Positions 1 to 8,049 of a stretch of 64,000 nt of DNA are shown here, one piece after another (positions within the stretch are counted from its first letter, which is position 1; each line of letters opens with the position of its first letter). The DNA comes from Bacteroidia bacterium. Lineage in GTDB: Bacteria > Bacteroidota > Bacteroidia > J057. The position numbers were made by a program, and so were the translations under genes. The stretch lies in assembly GCA_019695295.1 (NCBI GenBank), contig JAIBAH010000004.1:37876-101875 (forward strand), written 5' to 3'. Below the pieces are notes generated by a model. It was not told the origin of the DNA and did not search any database. It was given only the letters and a program-made list of their open reading frames with translations.

Positions 1-1181
1 CGGTTTTGTTCGGATAATGGGGGAAGGGGAATAATAAATTGTTCAAGATTATATTTAGGCAAACCTTCCCGCCCTGCACCTGTAGTTGAGGAAAAAATAA
101 ACCTTTGAAAAAATGGTGACAAAGCAATAGAATGATAGAAGTTGTTGTCTACCAAAAGCGGTCTTATAATACAAACGTGCTGACTAACATTTCCTTCTTC
201 AAAACCCTCTGGAACCAAAGCACATCTCCCCATTGACCCACCAGTAATATTCAGTAAAATATCTTTTGCAAATACTGTTGTACTATTCATTAGCTTATGC
301 ATTTCATCGGATATAAATTTTATATCATCATAAACCAACCCGCTGTCATAAATATTTTGAGAACGAAAAAACGGTTTCCCATTAGAGGAATAATTGCTTC
401 CCTTTGGGGTGCTACCAGAGCCGATTTTTGTACAAATCTCCCCCAACCTACACCACACCCAATTCTCCGGAATATCAAAAGGAATTTCTTCTGGCTTGAT
501 GGGGGGCAGTTCCTTTTCCTTTTTGAGTTTCTTTTCAGCAATCAGTTTTTCTTTTTCGGCTTTTATCTTTTTAAGCAATTCGCTTGCAGGCTCGTCTTTT
601 GGGTTTTGCTCCACCAATTTCCCTTGCACCGCATCTTGCAATAATTGCTGACGGAGTTTTTTTACTAGAGTGAGTTGATGGGTGAGTTCGGTGGAGATTG
701 CGCTTCCGTTTTTCTCCAATAACCGAATGTTTTCAATTAGTTGTCCTTGAGTTTTAATGTCAGGTAATAATAATTCCAGTTCAAATAATTGAGTTGTATT
801 TATTCTTTGTGTAGCAACACCCGAAGCTATCTTAGCAAGTTCTAAATAAAAATTACCTTGCTTAAAAAAATAGAAAATAAACTCAGGCAAACATGATTCG
901 TCAACATCAAATGCCGGTAAATCTGAACTGCTTTCAAAGCCATCTAACTCAGGTGGGACAATTCCGAATGCACCTTTATGAAAATTTTGTTTGCCATAAA
1001 TAAACTGTCCTGCCCTTCTCACATATTGTTTCGTTGCTCCTTCTACTTCATTTTCGAATCCTCTTTTTTCAACTCCGAGGACTTTTAATCTTACAGTTAT
1101 TCTGCGGTCGGGATTTGGATTCTCTGAAATGATTTTACTTTCGGTAAGAATATTGCCTAATTTCACTTTTTTCCAAGCCAT
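1..1181 (-). CDS. hsdS: Type I restriction-modification specificity subunit HsdS (3' partial)
   Basis: HsdS sets the DNA target of a type I restriction-modification complex and docks with HsdM and HsdR. The reading frame begins at ATG 1181 (MAWKKVKLGNIL) and stays open to the window edge, about 393 codons, so the C-terminus is missing. Two target-recognition domains are visible. The first is roughly residues 1-155. The second starts near residue 240 with FDIPENWVWCRLGEICTKIG, a typical opening. Between them lies a helical, Lys/Glu-rich spacer containing VKKLRQQLLQDAVQGKL, the central conserved region. It belongs to the same minus-strand locus as hsdR and hsdM but is separated from hsdM by a transposase gene and repeats. 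A TTCGGCTTTAGCCGAA hairpin lies 13 bases upstream of the start codon, so leader structure could influence its translation (inference). Confidence 0.93.
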   Translation of the reverse strand, partial: MAWKKVKLGNILTESKIISENPNPDRRITVRLKVLGVEKRGFENEVEGATKQYVRRAGQFIYGKQNFHKGAFGIVPPELDGFESSSDLPAFDVDESCLPEFIFYFFKQGNFYLELAKIASGVATQRINTTQLFELELLLPDIKTQGQLIENIRLLEKNGSAISTELTHQLTLVKKLRQQLLQDAVQGKLVEQNPKDEPASELLKKIKAEKEKLIAEKKLKKEKELPPIKPEEIPFDIPENWVWCRLGEICTKIGSGSTPKGSNYSSNGKPFFRSQNIYDSGLVYDDIKFISDEMHKLMNSTTVFAKDILLNITGGSMGRCALVPEGFEEGNVSQHVCIIRPLLVDNNFYHSIALSPFFQRFIFSSTTGAGREGLPKYNLEQFIIPLPPLSEQN

Positions 1182-1194
1182 ATTTTATAGGTTT

Positions 1195-1210
1195 TTCGGC
1201 TTTAGCCGAA
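1195..1210. repeat. REP-like palindrome upstream of hsdS
   Basis: The 16 bases TTCGGCTTTAGCCGAA form a short hairpin whose arms are TTCGGCT and AGCCGAA. On the minus strand it is followed by AAAACCTATAAAAT and then the hsdS ATG. The same hairpin plus AAAACCT and a short spacer stands before the transposase start at 2162. Confidence 0.8.
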
Positions 1211-1249
1211 GGTTTAAATAATATAAATTGAGTATGAATTTTAAAAGGT

Positions 1250-1489
1250 GCTTCGGCTTTAGCCGAAATGTACTCTTCATCTGAAACTGAAACTCCTTCT
1301 TCATCTGAAACTGAAACTCCTTCTTCATCTGAAGCTGAAACTCCTTCTTCATCTTTAGCCGAAATGTACTCTTCATCTGAAGCTGAAACTCCTTCTTCGG
1401 CTGAAGCTGAAATCCCTTCTTCGGCTGAAGCTGAAACTCCTTCTTCGGCTGAAGCTGAAACTCCTTCTTCGGCTGAAGCCGAAGCGCCT
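1250..1489. repeat. 24-bp tandem array, 10 units, derived from the REP palindrome
   Basis: Ten consecutive 24-base units fill exactly 240 bases. The outermost units hold an intact hairpin: TTCGGCTTTAGCCGAA at 1252-1267 and TTCGGCTGAAGCCGAA at 1468-1483. Inner units carry weakened versions such as TTCGGCTGAAGCTGAA and TTCATCTGAAACTGAA. Unit 5 (1346-1369) shares the ending TTTAGCCGAAATGTAC with unit 1 (1250-1273). The last unit ends on the stop codon of the transposase gene. Because 24 is a multiple of three, the array is open in several frames, but I see no reason to call it coding. Confidence 0.85.
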
Positions 1490-2162
1490 AAATTTGATGC
1501 TCCCACTCAGGTTTTAAGTAGGAAAACTCCCAATCTCTCGCATTTTCTACCAATCCTGCTTTTACGGGATTTTCTAAAACGTAGCGAATGATATTTTGTA
1601 ACTCTTTTTTGTTTCTTGTATAATAATCAAAACTATCTTTCTGCCAAAAGGCTCCTTTTCTCCCTAAAATCTTATTCGCTTTAAAGGCAGAGCCGCCCTT
1701 TATTCGGTGCATAATGTCGTATAATTGCATATACTCTTTGTCTTCTTTTTCAAATGCTTCCCATTCGTCTGCTTGTATATGCGTACTTATAACTAAGTGT
1801 ACATGGTTTGACATAATACAATAAGCGATTAACTCATAATATTCGTTATCGTATTGATGCATTTTATCTGCAACAATTTGAGCTACTCCGGGATTCTTTA
1901 ACCAATGATTGCCATATTGTGTATGGTCTAATTCGGTTTCAAATACTTTGAAGTAGGCCTTTCGTAAAGTTTGTTTCTCCGTAAAAAAAAATTCAGGTTT
2001 TTCTTTTTGCAATAGGCTTATTTTTTTTTCGTATGCGTCTTTTAATAGACTAACCACTACTTTTGGTAATGAGTCTATCAATCGGAACGTTACAAAAAAA
2101 GTAGCCCCAATAGGTTGTATATGTGGGAGTTGTGTATAATAGTTTGTTTTTATTTCTTTCAT
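1488..2162 (-). CDS. REP-associated tyrosine transposase (RAYT, Y1_Tnp family)
   Basis: This 224-residue protein belongs to the Y1 (HUH superfamily) transposases in their single-copy REP-associated form. These enzymes nick single-stranded hairpin DNA through a tyrosine. The metal-binding HxH is in SNHVHLV (H120, H122). The block around residues 165-205 (GRKGAFWQKDSFDYY ... IIRYVLENPVKAGLV) is the usual catalytic-tyrosine region, with Y180 or Y181 as nucleophile candidates. The length is normal for the family. The gene lies between hsdM and hsdS on the same strand. REP-like palindromes flank it at 1195-1210, 1250-1489, 2177-2192 and 2218-2233, as expected for a RAYT and its substrates. It appears intact. 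RAYTs are generally domesticated and are not known to move by themselves. Confidence 0.9.
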   Translation of the reverse strand: MKEIKTNYYTQLPHIQPIGATFFVTFRLIDSLPKVVVSLLKDAYEKKISLLQKEKPEFFFTEKQTLRKAYFKVFETELDHTQYGNHWLKNPGVAQIVADKMHQYDNEYYELIAYCIMSNHVHLVISTHIQADEWEAFEKEDKEYMQLYDIMHRIKGGSAFKANKILGRKGAFWQKDSFDYYTRNKKELQNIIRYVLENPVKAGLVENARDWEFSYLKPEWEHQI

Positions 2163-2176
2163 AATCTTACAGGTTT

Positions 2177-2192
2177 TTCGACTTTAGCCGAA
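2177..2192. repeat. REP-like palindrome upstream of the RAYT gene
   Basis: TTCGACTTTAGCCGAA is one base different from the copy at 1195-1210. On the minus strand it is followed by AAAACCTGTAAGATT and then the RAYT start codon, the same arrangement as before hsdS. Confidence 0.75.
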
Positions 2193-2217
2193 AATTAATT
2201 AATCACTATTAACCTCT

Positions 2218-2233
2218 TTCGGCTAAGGCCGAA
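2218..2233. repeat. REP-like palindrome, hsdM-proximal copy
   Basis: TTCGGCTAAGGCCGAA has the same TTCGGC/GCCGAA arms with a different loop. Together with the 2177-2192 copy it forms a pair in the ~167-bp gap between the RAYT start and the hsdM stop. Confidence 0.75.
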
Positions 2234-2329
2234 GCACCTCAATCGGTAATCTGCTAAGCAATGAGTAGTAAATTACTGTACTGAGATGAGAGGAATATAA
2301 AGATATCTTGAATATAGTTTTGCGTCATT

Positions 2330-3766
2330 TTACTTTACAGCTTCTTTTAATTGTTGTAATAATTCATTGCTTTTGGCAAAACTACTCGCCAGCATTTCCA
2401 TCAGTTCCGCACTGCTATACTCCCTCTCTTCTTCCTTTTTAGTCGGATTCTTAATATCCAAATCATACCCCCGTTCCATAATCGTTTTAATATTTACTTT
2501 CCAGCAGATTTCACTTTCCGTGCGGTTGTTCCACCATTGTTTTATGGGCTCAAATTCTTTCAGCTGAATCGGTCTTGTTTTATTGTAAGCCTTATATCCT
2601 TCGGGCATTCGGTGTTCATAATACCAAATATCTTTGGTGGGTTTACCTTTGTCGAAAAACAATAAGTTGGTAGCCACCGTTGCATAAGGCTGAAAAACAG
2701 AATTAGGCAAACGAATAATAGTGTGAAGGTTGCAATCTTCCAGTAACTTTTGACGAATCCGTTGCTTTACGCCATCCCCTGTTAAACTGCCATCAGGCAA
2801 TACAATTCCTGCCCGTCCGTCTTGCTTCAGCAAATGAATCATCAAAATCAAAAACAAGTCGGCACTTTCCTTTGTCCGGTAGGTTTGCGGAAAATTGGTT
2901 TCGTTATTGTTGGCTACAATTCCCCCAAATGGCGGATTCGCCAGTATTACATTTACCCGGTGCTTTTCGGTGTAATTACTCAAGGGTTGGTCTAAAGCAT
3001 CCCCAAATTGGATATTCGGGATTTCAATATCGTGTAAAATCAAATTCGTAGTGGCCAGTAAGTAAGGCAAAGGCTTGTACTCCCAGCCTGCAATATTTTC
3101 CTCAATACTTTTTCTGTCTTTTACATTTTTGGCTTGTTTCTTCAAATGCGCTATGGCACAAGTCAGATATCCCCCCGTTCCGCAAGCAGGGTCAAGCACC
3201 TTTTCCCCCAATTGCGGATTAATCATTTCAGTAATAAATTGCGTAATGGCTCTGGGAGTATAAAATTCCCCGCTTTTGCCCGCACTTTGCAATTCCTTTA
3301 AAATGGTTTCATACAATTCGCCAAAAGCGTGGCGGTCTTTGGCAATATTAAAATCAATTTCATTCAGCTTGTTCAATACCTTCCGGATATTGATACCACT
3401 CTTCATATAATTGTTGTTGCCCTCAAAAACTTCCCGTACAATTACCGCACGCTGATTGCCTGTGCTTAAATCCAAATTACGAAGTGCAGGAAACAACTCT
3501 CTGTCCACAAAATTCAGTAATTCATCCCCCGTCATTCCTTCATCATCCCCTGCCCAATTTCCCTTTTCTTTTACCCAGTGAAACTTATCAGGAATGGGAG
3601 AGAGGTATTTGTCGTCCAGTACCTCTAATTCTTTGTCTTTATCCGAAAATATTTTCAAAAAAAGCATCCAGCCCAATTGCTCAATGCGTTGTGCATCGCC
3701 ATTGAGGCCTGTGTCCTGCCACATGATATTTTGAATACTTTTTACTATGCCTCCGATATTGCTCAT
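2330..3766 (-). CDS. hsdM: Type I restriction-modification DNA methyltransferase HsdM
   Basis: HsdM is the N6-adenine methyltransferase subunit that protects host DNA and forms the core of the HsdR2M2S1 complex. The 478-residue protein has an N-terminal helical HsdM_N domain (about 1-130). The N6_Mtase catalytic domain follows, with the SAM-binding motif DPACGTGGYL at 192-201 and the adenine-flipping motif NPPF at 277-280. Length and motif order fit the family, and no defect is seen. The start at 3766 lies six bases after the hsdR stop, so the two are almost certainly cotranscribed and translationally coupled. Downstream on the same strand come the REP/RAYT unit and then hsdS, an unusual interruption. 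Confidence 0.96.
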   Translation of the reverse strand: MSNIGGIVKSIQNIMWQDTGLNGDAQRIEQLGWMLFLKIFSDKDKELEVLDDKYLSPIPDKFHWVKEKGNWAGDDEGMTGDELLNFVDRELFPALRNLDLSTGNQRAVIVREVFEGNNNYMKSGINIRKVLNKLNEIDFNIAKDRHAFGELYETILKELQSAGKSGEFYTPRAITQFITEMINPQLGEKVLDPACGTGGYLTCAIAHLKKQAKNVKDRKSIEENIAGWEYKPLPYLLATTNLILHDIEIPNIQFGDALDQPLSNYTEKHRVNVILANPPFGGIVANNNETNFPQTYRTKESADLFLILMIHLLKQDGRAGIVLPDGSLTGDGVKQRIRQKLLEDCNLHTIIRLPNSVFQPYATVATNLLFFDKGKPTKDIWYYEHRMPEGYKAYNKTRPIQLKEFEPIKQWWNNRTESEICWKVNIKTIMERGYDLDIKNPTKKEEEREYSSAELMEMLASSFAKSNELLQQLKEAVK

Positions 3767-3772
3767 TCTTTT

Positions 3773-6184
3773 TTATGCTGTTTTATAAAGTTCCATTTCT
3801 AATTCTTTTACCGCCTGCAAATATTTTTCTCTGCTTCCAAACTCGTTGATGATTTCAAGCGGTGAACCAAATTCATCAAACGGATTTACTCTCAATACTT
3901 CAATGCTTTCAATGTTAGTGATACCCTCGTCCGCATATTTGTCCAGCAACGCTTCCAGTACTTTTTTGGCCTGGTCGCCATACTTTGTAAAGTAGTTTCG
4001 CTTCTTCACATTGCTCGCTCTTTCCTGTCTTGTCAATGGCGGCTGGTCAAATGCTACGTGACAAATCAAATCGAACAAATCCACTTCTTTGTTTACTGCA
4101 TCATACAAGGCTTCTACCATTACACCCTGTTCCTGCAATTCGGCAATGATTGCTTCTTTCCGGTCGGTGGTGTTCCATTTGTTTAAAAAGTCATCCAGCG
4201 AAGCAAAGTTTTCTTTGATAATTTCTTTGGTGTGGTCTTTTAAACTTGTAGTGATTGGTTTTCCGTGCTGGTCAAAATACAATTCACGACTAATCAATAC
4301 CGAAACATCTACACCGTTTACATACACTTTTTCTCTTCTTACATCGGGGTCTCTGGTAACCCAGTTGCCCCCTAAAGAGGAACCATCAGGATAACGAATA
4401 TTGACTTTTTCAAAAACGATTGCTTCGCCTGTAGCTTCGTCCAGAACGGTTACCGTATTTTCCTCTTCTTCAATCACCACCAGTGATAAATCTTCGTCCT
4501 GCGAAACGGGTTTTACCCGAATAGGGTCGCCATCAAACGCAGCGTCTGCAAACAAATCTGTTGCGTTTCTGAAATCAAGAATAGTAAAATACATTTTTCC
4601 GTACTCTTCATTAATCCGGGTCCCCCTGCCAATGATTTGTTTGAACTTGGTCATTGAATTGATATTGGCATCCAGCACAATTACTTTACAAGTCTGTGCA
4701 TCCACACCCGTAGTCATCAATTCGGAAGTGGTGGCAATAACCGGATATTTTTCTTCAGGATTAATAAAGTTGTCTAATTCGCGTTTGCCCTCGTCATTGT
4801 CGCCGGTTATTTGCATTACATACTTGTAGTTCTCTGCCACCAAATCAGCATTTTGTCTGGCTAAAGCAGTTCGCATCCGTTCAGCGTGGTCAATATCCAC
4901 ACAAAACACAATTGTTTTTGCAAAACGGTCATACCCGTGTAAAAATTCAGTGAGCTTTTTAGCAACCAATTCCGTTCGTTCTTCAATCACCAGATTGCGG
5001 TCAAAGTCCTTTCGGTTGTATATTCTGTCTTCAACCAGGTTTCCGTCCTTGTCCGTTTTCCCCTGATCTGGTCTCCAGCCTTCGGCATCCACATTCAAAC
5101 CAATTCTAACCACACGATAAGGAGCAAGAAAACCATCATCAATTCCCTGTTTCAACGAATAGGTATAAACAGGGTCGCCAAAATATTCGGTGTTGCTTGT
5201 TTCTTTCGTTTCTTTAGGGGTAGCGGTTAAACCAATATGCGTTGCTTTTTTAAAGTAGGATAAAATTTCTCTCCAGCTACTGTCTTCCTTAGCGCTACCT
5301 CTGTGGCACTCATCAATTACAATCAAGTCAAAAAAGTCGGGAGAAAATTGTTTATAAACATTTGCATCTTCGTCTGAACCCGATAGCCCCTGATACAAAG
5401 CCAAATAAATTTCATAGCTTTTATCAATTTGCCGGTGCTTCACCACCGTCATTTTATCCTTAAAATGCTTGAAGTCGCCTCTTCGTGTTTGGTCAATCAA
5501 AGCATTACGGTCGGCCAAAAACAAAATCCGTTTTTTGGCCCCGCTTTTCCAAAGTCGGTGAATGATTTGAAAAGCCGTATAGGTTTTCCCTGTACCTGTT
5601 GCCATTACCAGAATAATTCGGTTCTGACCATTCGCAATAGCTTCAACCGTCCTGTTTACTGCAATTTGCTGGTAATATCTCGGCTTGCGGTTCGTACCGT
5701 CAAAATAATAATCCTGGGAAGCAATCTTTTCAGCAGTCGGCGTTGTAATGCCTTTATATTTTTTGTATTTCTCCCAAAGTTGTTCGGGAGTAGGAAACTC
5801 GTCAATACCAATTTCAGTTTCAATATCTCCGTCTGTTGCTGTACGGTCGTGAAACAAAAAGCCATCACCGTTACTACTAAAAACACAAGGAATATCCAGT
5901 ATTTGAGCATAGTCCAAAGCCTGTTGTATTCCTGCCCTTACGGAATGTCTGTTGTCCTTCGCCTCAATGATTGCAATGGGAATATTGGGCTTATAATACA
6001 AAATGTAGTCAGCCCGTTTTCGATTTCCCCTTGCCGTCAGCTTACCTCTTACATATATTTTTCCGTCCGTGAACGAAACCTCTTCCAATAACTGCGTCTG
6101 TCTATTCCAGCCCGATCTTTCAACCGCAGGAGTAATAAACTTAGTGCAAATATCCCGTTCAGAAAGGCTTTTTTTATCTATCAT
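3773..6184 (-). CDS. hsdR: Type I restriction endonuclease subunit HsdR
   Basis: HsdR is the DNA-translocating and cleaving subunit of the type I complex. The 803-residue protein opens with an N-terminal nuclease domain of the HSDR_N type, with D59 and the EAK triad at 74-76 as PD-(D/E)XK catalytic candidates. A superfamily 2 helicase motor follows: Walker A MATGTGKT (194-201), Walker B DECH (291-294), then LTATP and the motif VI region QIIGRGTRI. A C-terminal helical EcoEI_R_C-type region closes the protein. At about 800 residues it resembles the shorter EcoEI-like HsdR class rather than the ~1,000-residue EcoKI/EcoR124 class. It leads the operon; hsdM starts six bases after its stop. Its promoter should lie in the 178-bp gap before 6363, but I see no clear -7 box there. 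Confidence 0.95.
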   Translation of the reverse strand: MIDKKSLSERDICTKFITPAVERSGWNRQTQLLEEVSFTDGKIYVRGKLTARGNRKRADYILYYKPNIPIAIIEAKDNRHSVRAGIQQALDYAQILDIPCVFSSNGDGFLFHDRTATDGDIETEIGIDEFPTPEQLWEKYKKYKGITTPTAEKIASQDYYFDGTNRKPRYYQQIAVNRTVEAIANGQNRIILVMATGTGKTYTAFQIIHRLWKSGAKKRILFLADRNALIDQTRRGDFKHFKDKMTVVKHRQIDKSYEIYLALYQGLSGSDEDANVYKQFSPDFFDLIVIDECHRGSAKEDSSWREILSYFKKATHIGLTATPKETKETSNTEYFGDPVYTYSLKQGIDDGFLAPYRVVRIGLNVDAEGWRPDQGKTDKDGNLVEDRIYNRKDFDRNLVIEERTELVAKKLTEFLHGYDRFAKTIVFCVDIDHAERMRTALARQNADLVAENYKYVMQITGDNDEGKRELDNFINPEEKYPVIATTSELMTTGVDAQTCKVIVLDANINSMTKFKQIIGRGTRINEEYGKMYFTILDFRNATDLFADAAFDGDPIRVKPVSQDEDLSLVVIEEEENTVTVLDEATGEAIVFEKVNIRYPDGSSLGGNWVTRDPDVRREKVYVNGVDVSVLISRELYFDQHGKPITTSLKDHTKEIIKENFASLDDFLNKWNTTDRKEAIIAELQEQGVMVEALYDAVNKEVDLFDLICHVAFDQPPLTRQERASNVKKRNYFTKYGDQAKKVLEALLDKYADEGITNIESIEVLRVNPFDEFGSPLEIINEFGSREKYLQAVKELEMELYKTA

Positions 6185-6362
6185 TTATACTTTCAAATTC
6201 ATTATTAAAAAACTCGAATTATTATCAGTGCATTGGCTAAAAACGGCTCTTTGGGTATTGCTGAAGCATTGGCTTCTGTCGGGCAAAACCCAATGTACTA
6301 AATGTGAAGTTGGCTTGATAAATCGGATATACGACAAGCGATTTGTTGGTGGCTTTTATTCT

Positions 6363-7409
6363 TTATCTAAATAGCCAGTTGATGTCTTTATTTTGATTTG
6401 TAGCCTCATTAGCCAATTCTTTAAATTTTTGCATAGTTTCCTCAAAGCACTTTATTATCTCTTCTTCTGATTTTATTTCATCAAGTTTTTTTCTTATCAG
6501 TTCAAATACAAATCCTTTTTTTCCTTCGGGCGCAGGCAATTCTATGGGGCGATAACCTTCAAAATATTTTTTCAAAAACGAATACGCTTGAATATCAGAA
6601 TCTTGCATATAAAATGTAAAAACAAGTGCCATATCTTCCATTGAAAAGCCCATACAAATATCAGAATAAGTTTTTGGTAAGATATTAGTCTTATAAATGA
6701 TGAACCGATTATGCACAGATGTAAGTTGATTATATCTATACTTTGATTGAGTAAAGCAGTTTGTTGAACCAAAAATCTGTTCAAACCTTTTACACACACT
6801 ATTAAGAATGTGATTCATTTTTAGGATAGTATTGCCTATATTGGGCATTATCAAAATATTTTGCTCTTCAAAACTCATATCTTTTATTTCGTTATTGGTA
6901 ATTAAGAATTTAACAAACAGTTGAGATAATATATCATTTGGATAATTTGGTTGTTTTTGAATAAAATTAACTACATCAATCCATCTATATTGCTTAAAAT
7001 TATGTGGATTTGATTCCTCTTTCGATATTTCCACTTTGGGGTCATACCTTTTCGTGCAATAACATAATTTAGTTTTTTTACCTTTTTTACTTAATTCGTC
7101 TAGGATGCGACTATACTTTGGTAGTTGCCCATGTCCTTCGTTGCTATTTACTTTGTTTTCTACAAAGCAAACAGTGTCTTCGTTTTCAAAAACCATATCA
7201 ATAATTGAAGCGTTATTTTTATAATGTTTTTGGGTTCTTACTGAAAAATCATTTCCCTCTACTCCCAAAAAGTCATTCATAAATACTTGTAATAAAATAT
7301 AATCATTTGATAATACCCCAGCTAACAACTCTGTGATAAAATCCTCTAATGGAGTGCTATTTTCTCTGCGACCTTTTCGGTATAGTTTTAATAAATTATT
7401 GAATATCAT
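6363..7409 (-). CDS. PD-(D/E)XK nuclease superfamily protein (PDDEXK_4-like)
   Basis: The 348-residue protein carries a likely PD-(D/E)XK nuclease core near its N-terminus: ASIIDMVFEN with D71, then VCFVENKV with E84 and K86, and Q95 in the GQLPKYSRIL helix. The order D ... ExK ... Q matches PF14281-type families, whose members often occur in defence or mobile regions. The C-terminal half (about 170-348) shows no motif I recognise. It lies 178 bases upstream of hsdR on the same strand, so a role accessory to the restriction locus is possible but unproven. Two short perfect palindromes at 7447-7460 and 7479-7488 lie just upstream of its start and may be operators. The nuclease call is good; the exact family and substrate are unknown. 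Confidence 0.75.
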   Translation of the reverse strand: MIFNNLLKLYRKGRRENSTPLEDFITELLAGVLSNDYILLQVFMNDFLGVEGNDFSVRTQKHYKNNASIIDMVFENEDTVCFVENKVNSNEGHGQLPKYSRILDELSKKGKKTKLCYCTKRYDPKVEISKEESNPHNFKQYRWIDVVNFIQKQPNYPNDILSQLFVKFLITNNEIKDMSFEEQNILIMPNIGNTILKMNHILNSVCKRFEQIFGSTNCFTQSKYRYNQLTSVHNRFIIYKTNILPKTYSDICMGFSMEDMALVFTFYMQDSDIQAYSFLKKYFEGYRPIELPAPEGKKGFVFELIRKKLDEIKSEEEIIKCFEETMQKFKELANEATNQNKDINWLFR

Positions 7410-7446
7410 AATATTGTTTTTTAATAGCCACTAACTCTAATATTAA

Positions 7447-7460
7447 CGAAATACATTTCG
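7447..7460. promoter_or_regulatory. Perfect palindrome, possible operator upstream of the nuclease gene
   Basis: CGAAATACATTTCG has arms CGAAAT and ATTTCG and lies 38-51 bases before the start codon at 7409. Position and symmetry suggest binding of a dimeric regulator, but no regulator gene is adjacent. Confidence 0.35.
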
Positions 7461-7478
7461 CATATCCCAAGTAATTAT

Positions 7479-7488
7479 GTAGTACTAC
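7479..7488. promoter_or_regulatory. Palindrome GTAGTACTAC, possible second operator
   Basis: This 10-base perfect palindrome has partly symmetrical flanks (TAAT ... ATTA over about 23 bases). It is located 70-79 bases upstream of the nuclease gene. No promoter box could be fixed next to it. Confidence 0.3.
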
Positions 7489-7811
7489 GTATTACAGAAT
7501 ACACAACAAAGTAAAATAAAAGTAACCCAATCTCCAAACATTTCCGAAAAAATTTTCATACTCCCAGAAAAACCCTACCTCCTCCCCCCTCCTTTTATAC
7601 CCAAACACCGGGAAACCTCCTTAAAAGCAAGCTTCTGCTGTTTACCTTTTTTCCCGAAATGCACCTTGATTCTATTACAAAGGGAACGCACCGTAAAACC
7701 CGTTAATTTTAACCCAACCAAAAAACAACCCCGTAAACCCTGTACCCTAATCCCCCTTTTTAAACAACCCCTCTCCCAAAAATCAAAGCCCCCCCAATCA
7801 AGCGAATCATG

Positions 7812-7925
7812 AAAATCAAGCAAATCAAGGTTCAGACAATCCCCCTGCAAAGCTTTTTCCCCTCCTCGGAGGGGCAAGGGGTGGGTAAACCCCCAAAATC
7901 AAGCAAATCAAGGTTCAGACAATCC
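7812..7925. repeat. 31-bp direct repeats (7812-7842 and 7895-7925)
   Basis: The same 31 bases, beginning AAAATCAAGCAAATCAAGG and ending CAGACAATCC, occur twice without mismatch 83 bases apart. Between them lies the palindrome CCCCTCCTCGGAGGGG (7859-7874). The preceding bases are built from similar AATCAAGC words, so the copies belong to a low-complexity family. A frame over this stretch is open on the minus strand but looks like translated repeat. Confidence 0.8.
7855..7890. repeat. Dispersed palindromic element, copy 1
   Basis: The core CCCCTCCTCGGAGGGG (7859-7874) is followed by CAAGGGGTGGGTAAAC. An almost identical element occurs in opposite orientation at 63396-63430. Two copies 55 kb apart suggest a genome-wide interspersed repeat. 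Confidence 0.65.
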
Positions 7926-7929
7926 TCCC

Positions 7930-8049
7930 ATCCCCTCATTCCCCCAAGCCTTCCAAAGGATAACTTACAGGAAATTACAAAAAGAAGCCCTTCTGACCTC
8001 TCTCGTTATGCCTTTTTTCTTATTTGGCACACATTTTTGAACAGTCTCC
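7930..8049. repeat. Left copy of a ~118-bp direct duplication
   Basis: This segment (ATCCCCTCATTCCCCC ... TTGAACAGTCTC) is repeated with scattered substitutions at 8353-8469. Shared blocks include TCCCCTCATTCCCC, AAGCC.TCCAAA and CTCGTTATGCCTT. It borders the 21-bp array on the left. Confidence 0.75.

Noticed and set aside
1135..1591. Open frames over the 24-bp array on both strands (acidic Glu/Ser-rich translations)
   Set aside because: The unit length is a multiple of three, so any frame without a stop in one unit stays open. The frames overlap the hsdS start and RAYT end and have no start signal.
6185..6362. Possible integron attC-like or recombination site in the spacer between hsdR and the nuclease gene
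   Set aside because: Repeated GCATTGGCT words and short inverted repeats are present, but I could not find paired attC core sites in the right order. Kept as plain spacer.
7575..7877. Minus-strand frame of 100 codons
   Set aside because: It runs through the direct repeats and a C-rich tract; no domain, no start signal, repeat-like composition.
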